A stretch of 64,000 nucleotides of DNA. It comes from Olsenella uli (GTDB taxonomy: Bacteria > Actinomycetota > Coriobacteriia > Coriobacteriales > Atopobiaceae). Below are positions 43,607 through 51,838 of the stretch, one piece after another; position 1 is the stretch's first letter, and each line of letters starts with the position of its first letter. The notes below the pieces were generated by a model. The model did no database searches. It was not told the DNA's origin and saw only the letters and a program-made list of their open reading frames with translations. The DNA is taken from the NCBI RefSeq assembly GCF_016900775.1, contig NZ_JACJKN010000011.1:1-64000 (forward strand), given 5' to 3'. Position numbers and translations under genes: made by a program.

Positions 43607-44452
43607 TCACTCCCCCGCCGCGAGCCCGCGCAGCAGCGCGATTTCCTGAGCCCAGCCGGCAAGGCCCGGCTGCGGGGTCTCGAGGACCATGGGCAGCCCC
43701 GCGAGCCGCGGGTTGGTGACCACAGCGCGGAAGGTCTCGAGGCCGAGCGTGCCCGCGCCAATCCTCTCGTGGCGGTCCTTGTGGGAGCCGAGCGGGTTCT
43801 TGGAGTCGTTGAGGTGGAGGGCCCGCAGGCGAGAGAGGCCGATCACGCGGTCGAACTCGTCGAGCACGCCGTCGAGGTCGCGCGCGATGTCGTAGCCGGC
43901 GTCGGCCACGTGGCAGGTGTCCAGGCACACGCCGAGAAGCTCGTCGTGCTCCACGCCGTCGATGATGCGGGCCAGTTCCTCGAAGGAGCGGCCGACCTCG
44001 GTCCCCTTGCCCGCCATGGTCTCCAGCAGGACCGTGGTGCGCTGCCCGGGCACAAGCACCTCGTTCAGGCCCTCGCAGATGAGGCGGACCCCCTCCTCGG
44101 CGCCCTGCTTGACGTGGCTCCCGGGGTGGAAGTTGTAGAGGTGGCCGGGCAGGCGCTCCATGCGCGCCAGGTCCTCGCGCATCGCGCGGCGGGCGAACTC
44201 CACGGTCTCGGGCTTCGCGGAGCAGAGGTTGTACGTGTAGGGCGCGTGGGCCACGAGCGGGCCGATCGCGTGCTCGTCCAGCGTGGCGAGAAACGCGGCG
44301 AGGTCGGCGTCGTCAAGCTCGCGCGCGTTGCCGCCGCGCGGGTTGCGCGTGAAGAACGCGAACGTGGTGGCGCCGATGGAGACGGCGTCTTCCGCCATGG
44401 CCGCGTAGCCGTTGGCCGTCGAGAGATGGCAGCCTACAACCAGATTCCTCAC
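43607..44452 (-). CDS. nfo: Deoxyribonuclease IV (endonuclease IV)
   Basis: This AP endonuclease of base-excision repair is a TIM barrel with a trinuclear zinc site. The 281 residues include VGCHLSTANGY, the zinc ligands in FHPGSH, CLDTCHVADAGYD and HLNDSKNPLGSHKDRHERIG, cited in part. GTG 44452 overlaps the coaBC stop (GTGA). A GGGAG ribosome site lies 12 bases upstream, close to the palindromes in the coaBC end. Confidence 0.96.
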   Translation of the reverse strand: MRNLVVGCHLSTANGYAAMAEDAVSIGATTFAFFTRNPRGGNARELDDADLAAFLATLDEHAIGPLVAHAPYTYNLCSAKPETVEFARRAMREDLARMERLPGHLYNFHPGSHVKQGAEEGVRLICEGLNEVLVPGQRTTVLLETMAGKGTEVGRSFEELARIIDGVEHDELLGVCLDTCHVADAGYDIARDLDGVLDEFDRVIGLSRLRALHLNDSKNPLGSHKDRHERIGAGTLGLETFRAVVTNPRLAGLPMVLETPQPGLAGWAQEIALLRGLAAGE

Positions 44453-45720
44453 GCCTGGCTCCCGTCTGCGAATTGGGGACTGTCCCCAATTCGCATATGC
44501 AAATTGGGGACAGTCCCCAACTTGTCGAGGATGGCGTCGGCGACGGCGGGGAGGGGCAGGGTCTCGAGCTGCTCCACGCCGGTGGCGGAGACGAGCGCCA
44601 CGCGGTTGGTGTCCGCGCCGAAGGTGGACTCGGGGCGGCTCACGTCGTTGGCCACGATGAGGTCGGCCCCCTTGCGGCGGAGCTTCTCGGTCGCGTGGGC
44701 GATGAGGTCGTCCGTCTCGGCGGCAAACCCCACCACCACGCGCGACCCCTTCTCGGCGCAGAGCTCCGCCAGGATGTCCGCCGTCTCCGCGAGCGGGATC
44801 GCGTTCAGGTGCTCGCGGGACTTCTTGAGCTTGTGGTCGGCCGGCGCGGCGGGCGCGTAGTCGGCCACGGCGGCGCTGCAGATCGCGGCGTCGGCGTCCG
44901 CGAAGGCCGCGAGCATGGCGTCGCGCATCTGCGCCGCGCTCTCTACGTTAATGCGCCGCACGCCGGCGGGGGTGGCGAGCGTCACGGGCCCGGCCACGAG
45001 GGTGACCTCGGCCCCGCGCCGCGCCGCGGCCGCGGAGATGGCGAAGCCCATCTTGCCCGTGGAGCGGTTGGCGATGTAGCGCACGGGGTCGATGGCCTCG
45101 TGCGTGGGGCCGGCGTTCACGAGCAGCCGGATGCCGGCGAGGTCGCGCGGCGCGAGCAGCGCGAGCGCCACGGCCACGATCTCGTCCACGGCCGCGAGCT
45201 TGCCCTCGCCCACGTCGCCGCAGGCGAGCCGGCCGCTGTCGGGGCCCACGAAGCTCACGCCGCGCGCGCGGAGCGTGGCGGCGTTCGCCTGCGTGGCCGG
45301 GCTCTGCCACATGTGGACGTTCATGCCCGGCGCCACGAGCACGGGGCAGCACCCCCAGCACGCGAGCAGCGTCGTGGTGAGGCAGTCGTCGGCGATCCCG
45401 CAGGCCATCTTCGCCATGACGTTCGCCGTTGCGGGCACCACGACGGCGGCGTCCGCCCACTCGGCGAGCTCGATGTGCGGGATGGCGGAGCCCGGGTGCC
45501 CGTAGAGCGAGGTCGCCACGGGCGCGCCGGAGAGCGCCTCGAAGGTGGCGGCGCCCACGAAGCGCGCGGCGTCCTCGGTCATGGTCACGCGGACCTCGCA
45601 GCCCGCCTTCTGGAGGCCGCGCAGCACCTCGCACGCCTTGTAGGCGGCTATCCCCCCGCAGACGGCGAGAAGGACGCGCGGCCCACGGCCCTCGCGCGCG
45701 GCGGCGCCCTCCCCGCTCAC
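44449..45720 (-). CDS. coaBC: Bifunctional phosphopantothenoylcysteine decarboxylase/phosphopantothenate-cysteine ligase
   Basis: CoaBC carries out two steps of coenzyme A synthesis. GTG 45720 overlaps the Zn-ribbon gene's stop. The CoaC flavoprotein half has GGIAAYKACEVLR, PATANVMAKMA and the APGMNVHMW motif. The CoaB half has NAGPTHEAIDPVRYIANRSTG, cited in part, KLKK and VGFAAET. The normal protein ends soon after the last helix (VADAILDKL). Here GTVPNLHMRIGDSPQFADGSQA, cited by its ends, is added by read-through of the palindromic repeats. Confidence 0.95.
   Translation of the reverse strand: MSGEGAAAREGRGPRVLLAVCGGIAAYKACEVLRGLQKAGCEVRVTMTEDAARFVGAATFEALSGAPVATSLYGHPGSAIPHIELAEWADAAVVVPATANVMAKMACGIADDCLTTTLLACWGCCPVLVAPGMNVHMWQSPATQANAATLRARGVSFVGPDSGRLACGDVGEGKLAAVDEIVAVALALLAPRDLAGIRLLVNAGPTHEAIDPVRYIANRSTGKMGFAISAAAARRGAEVTLVAGPVTLATPAGVRRINVESAAQMRDAMLAAFADADAAICSAAVADYAPAAPADHKLKKSREHLNAIPLAETADILAELCAEKGSRVVVGFAAETDDLIAHATEKLRRKGADLIVANDVSRPESTFGADTNRVALVSATGVEQLETLPLPAVADAILDKLGTVPNLHMRIGDSPQFADGSQA
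44468..44520. repeat. Tandem GGGGAC palindromes inside the coaBC 3' end
   Basis: GCGAATTGGGGAC and GTCCCCAATTCGC form a 13-base-pair perfect palindrome centred at 44481. Next come GCATATGC (44493-44500) and a second palindrome TTGGGGAC/GTCCCCAA (44504-44520). They share the GGGGACAG core of the intergenic repeats but are translated as the last 23 residues or so of coaBC. Confidence 0.9.
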
Positions 45721-46439
45721 TCCTGCCCCTCCTCGGAGGTGATGAGCATGCGGTGGCAGTACGGGCACTCCGTGATCTCGTCCCCGTGGGAGAGGTCGTG
45801 GAACTGGCTCGGCTGGAGCTTCACGCGGCAGACCGAGGGGACGTTGCCGTTGAGGCGCTCGACGGCGAGGCCCCTGAAGCGCTTCCTGGCGGCCTCGTAG
45901 GTGGCGAGGTGCCCGGCCGTGAGCGCGCCCGCCGCGGCCTCGCGCTCACGCGAGAGCGAGACGATCTCGGCCCTGATGCTCTTGGAGCCCTCGTCGAGCG
46001 AGGCCTGCGTGGCCGCGCGCTCAGACTCGATGCGCTCCTCGGTGCGCCGGGCGTTTCGCTCCGCGCGCTCGAGCCGCTCGAGCCGCTCCCGGGCGGGCCC
46101 GAGTGCGTACTCGCACTTCTCGATCCGCTTGGCGAGCGAGGTGAGCTGGCGCTCGTAGTCGCGCAGCTCCCGGTGCGTGAGGGCGCCGGAGTCCGCCTGG
46201 GCCTGGACCTCGGCGGACTTCTCGCGGTAGTGCGCGAGCTCGGCCTCGGTCTCCTCGATCTCTATCTGCGCGTCCTTGCGCTGCCCGACGATGCCCGTGA
46301 GCTCGGCCGCGACCTTCTTGCGCGCGAGCTCGATGGTCCTGAGGCGGGTCTGCTGGGGCATCTTGGCCAGGCTCGAGGCGAGCTTGAGGAGCCTGAGGTC
46401 GAGGTCCTGGAGGGAGAGGAGTGCTGCTGCTTCGGTCAT
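45717..46439 (-). CDS. Zinc-ribbon coiled-coil protein (CT398/zf-RING_7 type)
   Basis: The 240-residue protein has a long antiparallel coiled coil (residues about 10-190) and a C-terminal zinc ribbon (VCRVKLQP, then ECPYCHRMLI). Homologues are widely conserved next to housekeeping genes; in some lineages they act in flagellar or RNA-related processes, but the role is not settled. ATG 46439 follows AAGGGGAACCG. It lies between the cysteine desulfurase and coaBC. Confidence 0.85.
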   Translation of the reverse strand: MTEAAALLSLQDLDLRLLKLASSLAKMPQQTRLRTIELARKKVAAELTGIVGQRKDAQIEIEETEAELAHYREKSAEVQAQADSGALTHRELRDYERQLTSLAKRIEKCEYALGPARERLERLERAERNARRTEERIESERAATQASLDEGSKSIRAEIVSLSREREAAAGALTAGHLATYEAARKRFRGLAVERLNGNVPSVCRVKLQPSQFHDLSHGDEITECPYCHRMLITSEEGQE

Positions 46440-46451
46440 CGGTTCCCCTTG

Positions 46452-47642
46452 CTATCTGCGCCCGCGACGTCGGTCGCCGGCATGGTCACGTACGATGTCG
46501 AGAAGTGCCTCGCCGAGGCGGTCGAGGTCATGGTCGCCCACGCGCTCGTCGAAGGAGACGCGCAGCGACCCGAGGGCGCTCTCGCGCGCCACCCCCATGG
46601 CGAGAAGGACGTGGCTCGCGTCGAGCGAGCCGGAGGAGCAGGCCGAGGCGGCGGAGACCTCGAAGCCGGCCTGGTCGAGCTCGAGGACGAGCGTCTCGGA
46701 GTCGAGCCCGGGCACCATGACGCTCACGATGCCGGGGAGGCGCGACGTCCCGTCGTAGGGCACGGCCGCCGTCTCGAGGACGCCCGTCCCGGGGGCGCAG
46801 AGCTGCCGCGCGAGCCGCTCGGCGCGGCGGGAGACGGCCTCGACGGTCCGGGGCAGCGCCCCGCAGGCCGCGCGGGCCGCCGCGGCGAAGGCGAGGGCGC
46901 CGCGCACGTCCTGGGTGCCCGCGCGCAGGCCGCGCTCCTGGCCGCCGCCGAAGGTGAGCGGACGGAGCGGCGCGCGGCCGCGGACGAGCAGCGCGCCCAC
47001 GCCGACGGGGCCGCCGAGCTTGTGCGCGGCGACGCTCGCGGCGTCGACGTCGGCGAGGCCGAGCGGCAGGTGCCCGAAGGCCTGGACGGCGTCCGTGTGG
47101 AAGAGGGCGCCGGCGGCGTGCGCGGCGCGGGCGAGCTCGCCCACGGGCTGGCAGACGCCGGTCTCGTTGTTGGCCGCCATGACAGAGACGAGGGCGCAGG
47201 TCTTGTCGACGAGGCCCTCGAGCGCCGCGGGCCGCACCACGCCGTCGCGCCCGGGGCGCGCGAGGCGCACCTCGAAGCCGCGCTCGCGCAGGACGGGCGC
47301 GAGGTCGAGGACCGAGTCGTGCTCGATCGCCGAGAGGACCACGCTCCTGCGCCGCGACGCCCGCGCGCGGGCGCCCTCGGCGAGGCCGAGGACGGCGAGG
47401 TTGTTCGACTCGGTGCCGCCCGAGGTGAGGATGACGTCGGAGGGGCGGAAGCGCCCGCCCGCGCACCGGGCGAGGTCTGCCCGGGCGCCGTCGAGGGCGC
47501 GGGCCGCGGCGCGCCCGAGCGTGTGGAGCGAGTTGGGGTTGGCCCCGGCGATCTCGCTCGCCTCGTAGGCGCGCTCGGCGGCGAGCGACTCCTCGCGCGC
47601 GGGCGCGGAGGCGGCGTAGTCCAGGTAGGTGGGTCGCGTCAC
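46452..47642 (-). CDS. Cysteine desulfurase (NifS/IscS family)
   Basis: This PLP enzyme removes sulfur from cysteine for Fe-S clusters or thiolated tRNA. GTG 47642, six bases after rpe, gives 396 residues; upstream sequence belongs to rpe in another frame. It contains YLDYAASAP, TSGGTESNNLA, the PLP-lysine segment SVAAHKLGGPVGVG, and the catalytic cysteine in SAASACSSGS. No iscU or thiI partner is in the window, so the pathway is open. Confidence 0.93.
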   Translation of the reverse strand: MTRPTYLDYAASAPAREESLAAERAYEASEIAGANPNSLHTLGRAAARALDGARADLARCAGGRFRPSDVILTSGGTESNNLAVLGLAEGARARASRRRSVVLSAIEHDSVLDLAPVLRERGFEVRLARPGRDGVVRPAALEGLVDKTCALVSVMAANNETGVCQPVGELARAAHAAGALFHTDAVQAFGHLPLGLADVDAASVAAHKLGGPVGVGALLVRGRAPLRPLTFGGGQERGLRAGTQDVRGALAFAAAARAACGALPRTVEAVSRRAERLARQLCAPGTGVLETAAVPYDGTSRLPGIVSVMVPGLDSETLVLELDQAGFEVSAASACSSGSLDASHVLLAMGVARESALGSLRVSFDERVGDHDLDRLGEALLDIVRDHAGDRRRGRR

Positions 47643-47647
47643 GGGGC

Positions 47648-48328
47648 TCAGGCCCTTCTCGACGTGCCGCTCGTGCCGGACGCGCGGATCGCGGCGATGG
47701 CGGCGGAGCGGTCCGCGGTGCCGAAGACGGAGCTGCCCGCCACGAGCACGCTGGCGCCCGCGGCCGCGACCTCGGCCGCGTTTCTCGCCGTGATGCCGCC
47801 GTCGACCTCGATGGCGGGGCTCACGCCCTGCTCGTCGCACATGCGGCGCAGGCGGCGGAGCTTGCGCAGGGACGACTCGATGAAGCGCTGGCCGCCGAAG
47901 CCGGGGTTCACGGTCATGACGAGCACCATGTCGAGCTCGCAGAGGATGGGCTCGAGCAGGCACACGGGCGTCGCCGGGTTGATGGCAATCGACGCCTTGG
48001 CGCCGCGGTCCTTGATGAGCGAGACGAGCCGGTGGGCGTGGGAGGTCGCCTCGTAGTGGAAGGAGACGACGTCGGCCCCCGCGTCGAGGTACCTCTCGAC
48101 CATCTCGTCGGGGTTGGAGATCATGAGGTGGACGTCGACGGGGAGCTCCGTGGCGGACTTCACGGTGCGCAGCAGGTCGATGCCGAAGGAGAGGTTGGGG
48201 ACGAAGTGCCCGTCCATGACGTCGTAGTGCAGGAGGTCGGCCGAGGAGACGTCGGCGAGTTCGTCGGCGAGGCGGCGGAAGTCGGCGGAGAGGACCGAGG
48301 GGGCCACCCTGATCTCATCGTTCATCAT
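47648..48328 (-). CDS. rpe: Ribulose-phosphate 3-epimerase
   Basis: The enzyme interconverts ribulose-5-phosphate and xylulose-5-phosphate. The 226-residue TIM barrel has APSVLSADFRRL, HYDVMDGHFVPNLSFG, DVHLMISNP, MTVNPGFGGQRF and VDGGI, giving the metal site and the catalytic aspartates. ATG 48328 overlaps the gpsA stop (ATGA). It has a short extra C-terminal tail (ASGTSGTSRRA). Confidence 0.97.
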   Translation of the reverse strand: MMNDEIRVAPSVLSADFRRLADELADVSSADLLHYDVMDGHFVPNLSFGIDLLRTVKSATELPVDVHLMISNPDEMVERYLDAGADVVSFHYEATSHAHRLVSLIKDRGAKASIAINPATPVCLLEPILCELDMVLVMTVNPGFGGQRFIESSLRKLRRLRRMCDEQGVSPAIEVDGGITARNAAEVAAAGASVLVAGSSVFGTADRSAAIAAIRASGTSGTSRRA

Positions 48329-49365
48329 GCGTTCTCCTTGTCTTGCGTTGCGATTCCGTAGAACTCCTCGGTGGGGCGGCGGCCGAGGAGGGCGTCGGTC
48401 GCGGTGAGCACGTCGACCTCCCCGCGGAGCACGGCGTGGACCGCCTCGGTGATGGGCACCTCGACCCCGTGCGCGCGGGCGAGCGCAAGGACGCTCTCGG
48501 CCGCCCGGGCGCCCTCGACGACCATGCGCGTGCGCGCCTCGTAGGACTCGAGCGTCTCGCCGCCGGCGAGCGCCTCGCCGAAGGTGCGGTTGCGCGAGTG
48601 GCGCGAGGTGCAGGTGGCCACGAGGTCCCCCATGCCGGCGAGCCCCATCGGCGTCAGGGGGTCGGCTCCGAGCGCGGCGGCCACCCGGCCGATCTCCGCG
48701 AGGCCGCGCGTCATGATGACGGCGAGCGCGTTGTCGCCCGCGCCGAAGCCGGCCGCCGCGCCGCAGGCGATGGCGACGACGTTCTTGATGGCGCCGCAGA
48801 TCTCCACGCCCGTGACGTCGCCCGAGACGTAGACCCTGAAGCTCTGGCTGACCACGAGGCCCTGGAGGCGCCGGGCGACCTCGGGGGTCTCGGAGGCGAG
48901 CACGGCGGCGGAGAGCTTGCCGAGGCAGACCTCCTCGGCGTGGTTGGGCCCGGAGAGGACGGCGATGCGCCCCCGGTGGCCCAGCTCGTCGGCGACCACG
49001 TCGAGCATGAGCTCGTTGGTGCCGATCTCCACGCCCTTCGTGAGCACGAGCAGCGGGACGTCGTCCGCCACGAGCCCAGCGAGCGAGGCACAGGTCCCCC
49101 TCAGGTAGGAGGAGGGCACGGCGAGGACGACGACCTCGGCGCCCGCGAGCGCGGACGCGCGGTCGGGCGTGGCGCGGACGTTTCCCGGGAGCTCGTAGTC
49201 CGCGAGGTGGCGCGGGTTGCGGCGCGTGGCGCAGATCGCCTCGGCCACGGCGGCGTCACGGCACCAGAGCGTCACCTCGTCCGCGCGCGGGGCGAGCAGC
49301 CCGGCCATCGCGGTCCCCCACGAGCCCGAGCCCACGACGGCCACGCGTCCGGCGCGGCTGCTCAT
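48325..49365 (-). CDS. gpsA: Glycerol-3-phosphate dehydrogenase [NAD(P)+]
   Basis: GpsA makes sn-glycerol-3-phosphate for phospholipids, the acceptor used by the PlsY encoded immediately upstream in the operon. The 346 residues include the Rossmann motif VVGSGSWGTAMAGLLA, LSGPNHAEEV, EICGAIKNVVAIACG with the catalytic lysine, and GMGDLVATCTSRHSRNRTFG, cited in part. Both ends overlap neighbours (ATGA). Confidence 0.97.
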   Translation of the reverse strand: MSSRAGRVAVVGSGSWGTAMAGLLAPRADEVTLWCRDAAVAEAICATRRNPRHLADYELPGNVRATPDRASALAGAEVVVLAVPSSYLRGTCASLAGLVADDVPLLVLTKGVEIGTNELMLDVVADELGHRGRIAVLSGPNHAEEVCLGKLSAAVLASETPEVARRLQGLVVSQSFRVYVSGDVTGVEICGAIKNVVAIACGAAAGFGAGDNALAVIMTRGLAEIGRVAAALGADPLTPMGLAGMGDLVATCTSRHSRNRTFGEALAGGETLESYEARTRMVVEGARAAESVLALARAHGVEVPITEAVHAVLRGEVDVLTATDALLGRRPTEEFYGIATQDKENA

Positions 49366-50063
49366 CGCGCCTCACCGTCGCCCTTCTCGGCCCCCTCGTC
49401 CTTCTCGCCCGACTTGTGGAACGAGAAGCGGCGCTCCTCGCCGTGGATGAGCCGGCGGGCGTTCTCGCGGTGCGACCAGATGACGACGACGGCCGCCACG
49501 ACGATCGGCGCGATGGAGACGGGCGGGAAGCCCAGCACGGCGCACCACGCCGGAAGCGACGCGGCCGCGGCGAGCGAGCCGAGCGAGACGTAGCGCGTGG
49601 GCACGGCGAGAAGGACGAAGACGAGCAGCGCCCCCAGCCCCACCGGCCAGAAGAGCCCGAGCGCCGCGCCGAAGCCCACGGCGATGCCCTTGCCCCCGTG
49701 GAAGCCGAGGTAGGGCGAGAAGACGTGCCCGAGGATGCAGGCGAGGAACACGACCGACATCGCGGTGCCGAAGAGCGTGGTGTGGTCGAGCGAGGCGACG
49801 TCTCCCCCTAGCGCGAGCGCCGCGACGGCCCAGCGGGAGACGAGCATCCAGACGAGGCCCTTCAGGACGTCGCAGGCGAGGGTCGCCGCCGCGGCGGCCT
49901 TGCCCACCGAGCGGGCGACGTTGGTGGTGCCGATGTTGCCCGACCCGACGGTGCGCACGTCGACGTGGCCCATCGCGAGCGCGATCACGAGCCCGAAGGG
50001 GATGCCGCACACGAGGTAGGCGCCGACGGAGAAGACCGCCGTCCAGAGGGCGAGCTCCCCCAT
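49362..50063 (-). CDS. plsY: Acyl-phosphate:glycerol-3-phosphate acyltransferase PlsY
   Basis: This membrane enzyme transfers an acyl group from acyl-phosphate to glycerol-3-phosphate. The three PlsY motifs are present: GSGNIGTTNVARSVGK, the glycine-rich HGGKGIAVGFGA and a C-terminal SHRENARRL. It has about five helices over 233 residues, with a charged tail of about 25 residues. It overlaps der by one base and gpsA by four. Confidence 0.96.
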   Translation of the reverse strand: MGELALWTAVFSVGAYLVCGIPFGLVIALAMGHVDVRTVGSGNIGTTNVARSVGKAAAAATLACDVLKGLVWMLVSRWAVAALALGGDVASLDHTTLFGTAMSVVFLACILGHVFSPYLGFHGGKGIAVGFGAALGLFWPVGLGALLVFVLLAVPTRYVSLGSLAAAASLPAWCAVLGFPPVSIAPIVVAAVVVIWSHRENARRLIHGEERRFSFHKSGEKDEGAEKGDGEAR

Positions 50064-51394
50064 CAGCGCTCACCCCCCTCGGACTTGCGGCGGAACCGCA
50101 GGCGGACGGGCGTGCCCACGAGGTCGAAGCGGGCGCGCAGGCGGTTCTCGAGGAAGCGCTCGAAGTTGTCGTCCACGAGGTCCGGCGCGTTGCACCAGAA
50201 GGAGATCACGGGCGGCTTGGAGCCGGTCTGCGTGGCGTACTGGATCTTGAGGCGCCGACCGCGCTCCGAGCGGGTGTGGCCGCCCTCGCGGATCTCGGCG
50301 AGAAGGTCGTTGAGCTCGGCGGTCCTGAGCTGGGCGGCATGGGCCGCGGCAGCACGGACGGCGAGCTCGAGGACCTTGTCGGTGGCGCGCCCGGTGAGCG
50401 CGGAGACGTTCACCGTGGGGATCCACGGCGCGAAGGCGAGGCGCTTGTCGATGGAGGAGACGATGTCGTTTCTCTGCTGCTCGGTCTCCACGAGGTCCCA
50501 CTTGTTGAGCACGAGCACGAGGCCGCAGCCGCGGTCGATCGCCATGCCGGCGACCTTCTGGTCCTGCTCGGTGACGCCGATCGTGGCGTCCACGACGAGC
50601 AGGCACACGTCGGCGCGGTCGATGGCCTGCAGGCCCCGCACGAGGCTGTAGTACTCGACGTCCTCGTGGACCTGCGTCTTCTTGCGCATGCCGGCGGTGT
50701 CGACGAGCTTGATGGGCTGGCCCTTCCACTCGATCACGGTGTCGATGGCGTCGCGCGTGGTGCCCGCCACGTCCGAGACGATCGAGCGCTTCTTGTTGGC
50801 GAGGCGGTTGGCGAGGCTCGACTTGCCCACGTTGGGGCGCCCGACGATGGCCAGGGACAGCATGTCGTCGGCGGCCTCGTCCTCGGTCGGCTCCGGGAAG
50901 GTGGCGACGATGTCGTCGAGCAGGTCGCCCGTGCCGTGGCCGTGGCCCGCCGAGAGCGGGCGCGGCTCGCCCACGCCGAGGGCGTAGAAGTCCCAGAGGC
51001 CGTCCTGCTCGGTGGCGGGGTCGTCCTTCTTGTTGACGACGAGGAACACGGGCTTGTCCTGACGGCGCAGGACGCGGGCGACCTCCTCGTCCTCGTCGGT
51101 CACGCCGGTGGTGCCGTCCACCACGAAGACGATGACGTCGGCCTCCTCGCAGGCCATGAGCGCCTGCTCGCGGATGCGCGGGGCGAAGACGTCCTTGGAC
51201 TTGGCGGACTCGATGCCGCCGGTGTCGATGAGGGTGAAGTCGCGACCGTTCCAGTCGGCGTCGTGGTACGAGCGGTCGCGCGTGACCCCGCGCGACTCGT
51301 GGACGATGGCGTCGCGGCTCACCGCAATGCGGTTGACGAGCGTGGACTTGCCGACGTTGGGGCGGCCGACCACGGCGACTACGGGCTTTGGCAT
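50063..51394 (-). CDS. der: Ribosome-associated GTPase Der (EngA)
   Basis: Der is an essential double GTPase for 50S subunit assembly. Two consecutive G domains carry GRPNVGKST and GRPNVGKSS, DTGGIE and DTAGMR, NKKD and NKWD. The C-terminal KH-like domain follows to residue 443. ATG 51394 has AAGGAG upstream. It starts the der-plsY-gpsA-rpe run after a 444-bp gap full of repeats. Confidence 0.98.
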   Translation of the reverse strand: MPKPVVAVVGRPNVGKSTLVNRIAVSRDAIVHESRGVTRDRSYHDADWNGRDFTLIDTGGIESAKSKDVFAPRIREQALMACEEADVIVFVVDGTTGVTDEDEEVARVLRRQDKPVFLVVNKKDDPATEQDGLWDFYALGVGEPRPLSAGHGHGTGDLLDDIVATFPEPTEDEAADDMLSLAIVGRPNVGKSSLANRLANKKRSIVSDVAGTTRDAIDTVIEWKGQPIKLVDTAGMRKKTQVHEDVEYYSLVRGLQAIDRADVCLLVVDATIGVTEQDQKVAGMAIDRGCGLVLVLNKWDLVETEQQRNDIVSSIDKRLAFAPWIPTVNVSALTGRATDKVLELAVRAAAAHAAQLRTAELNDLLAEIREGGHTRSERGRRLKIQYATQTGSKPPVISFWCNAPDLVDDNFERFLENRLRARFDLVGTPVRLRFRRKSEGGER

Positions 51395-51838
51395 CTGGTC
51401 TCCTTGCTATTCCATTGGTGCCGCAAGTCTACCACGAGCGGTCGGTTTTGGCCCGTGAGCGCGCAAAACCCCCACGGGTGGGCGGGCCGTCTCCCCCTGC
51501 GCCCGCGGCGGCCCCGGACCCCGGGGCCGCGCCCGACCCCCCGCGCAAACCCGGCGCGATTGGGTGGCATCCTTGATGCGGCGTGCCGCGGGGCATCAAG
51601 GATGCCACCCAATCCCACGGAAGGCGTGGCGAGAGGGACGTGTGGAGGCCGCGCGGGGGGGCGGCTACGAGGCGTCCCCCCCGCGCGGGCATCAAGGATG
51701 CCACCCAGTCGCCCGCGGGTCGTGGCGGCGGGGGCGCCCGGCGCGACGAGGCAGGGGCGAAACGCCCAGTAGCGGGCCGTTCGTGGCACGACGCGCCGCG
51801 CCGCCCTCGCCCTCGGCGGCCCCGGGCCTGCTCGTGGC
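51395..51838. other. 444-bp gene-free gap carrying three copies of a 22-bp repeat
   Basis: No gene is supported on either strand. The stretch holds the repeats described in the next entry, several G- or C-runs, and at its left end the der upstream region. On the minus strand TAGACT near 51430 could be a weak -10 for der. Confidence 0.6.
51558..51710. repeat. Inverted and direct copies of a 22-bp repeat
   Basis: The unit GCATCAAGGATGCCACCCAA, followed by TC, occurs at 51593-51614. It is found inverted without mismatch at 51558-51579 and again, with one base changed, at 51689-51710. The first two form a hairpin with a 13-base loop. The last eight to nine bases of the unit keep the same CCACCCAxTC ending. 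Confidence 0.93.

Noticed and set aside
51379-51789. Possible small gene in the gap upstream of der
   Set aside because: The translated sequence is built from the 22-bp repeats and Pro/Arg/Gly runs, with no ribosome site; treated as non-coding.
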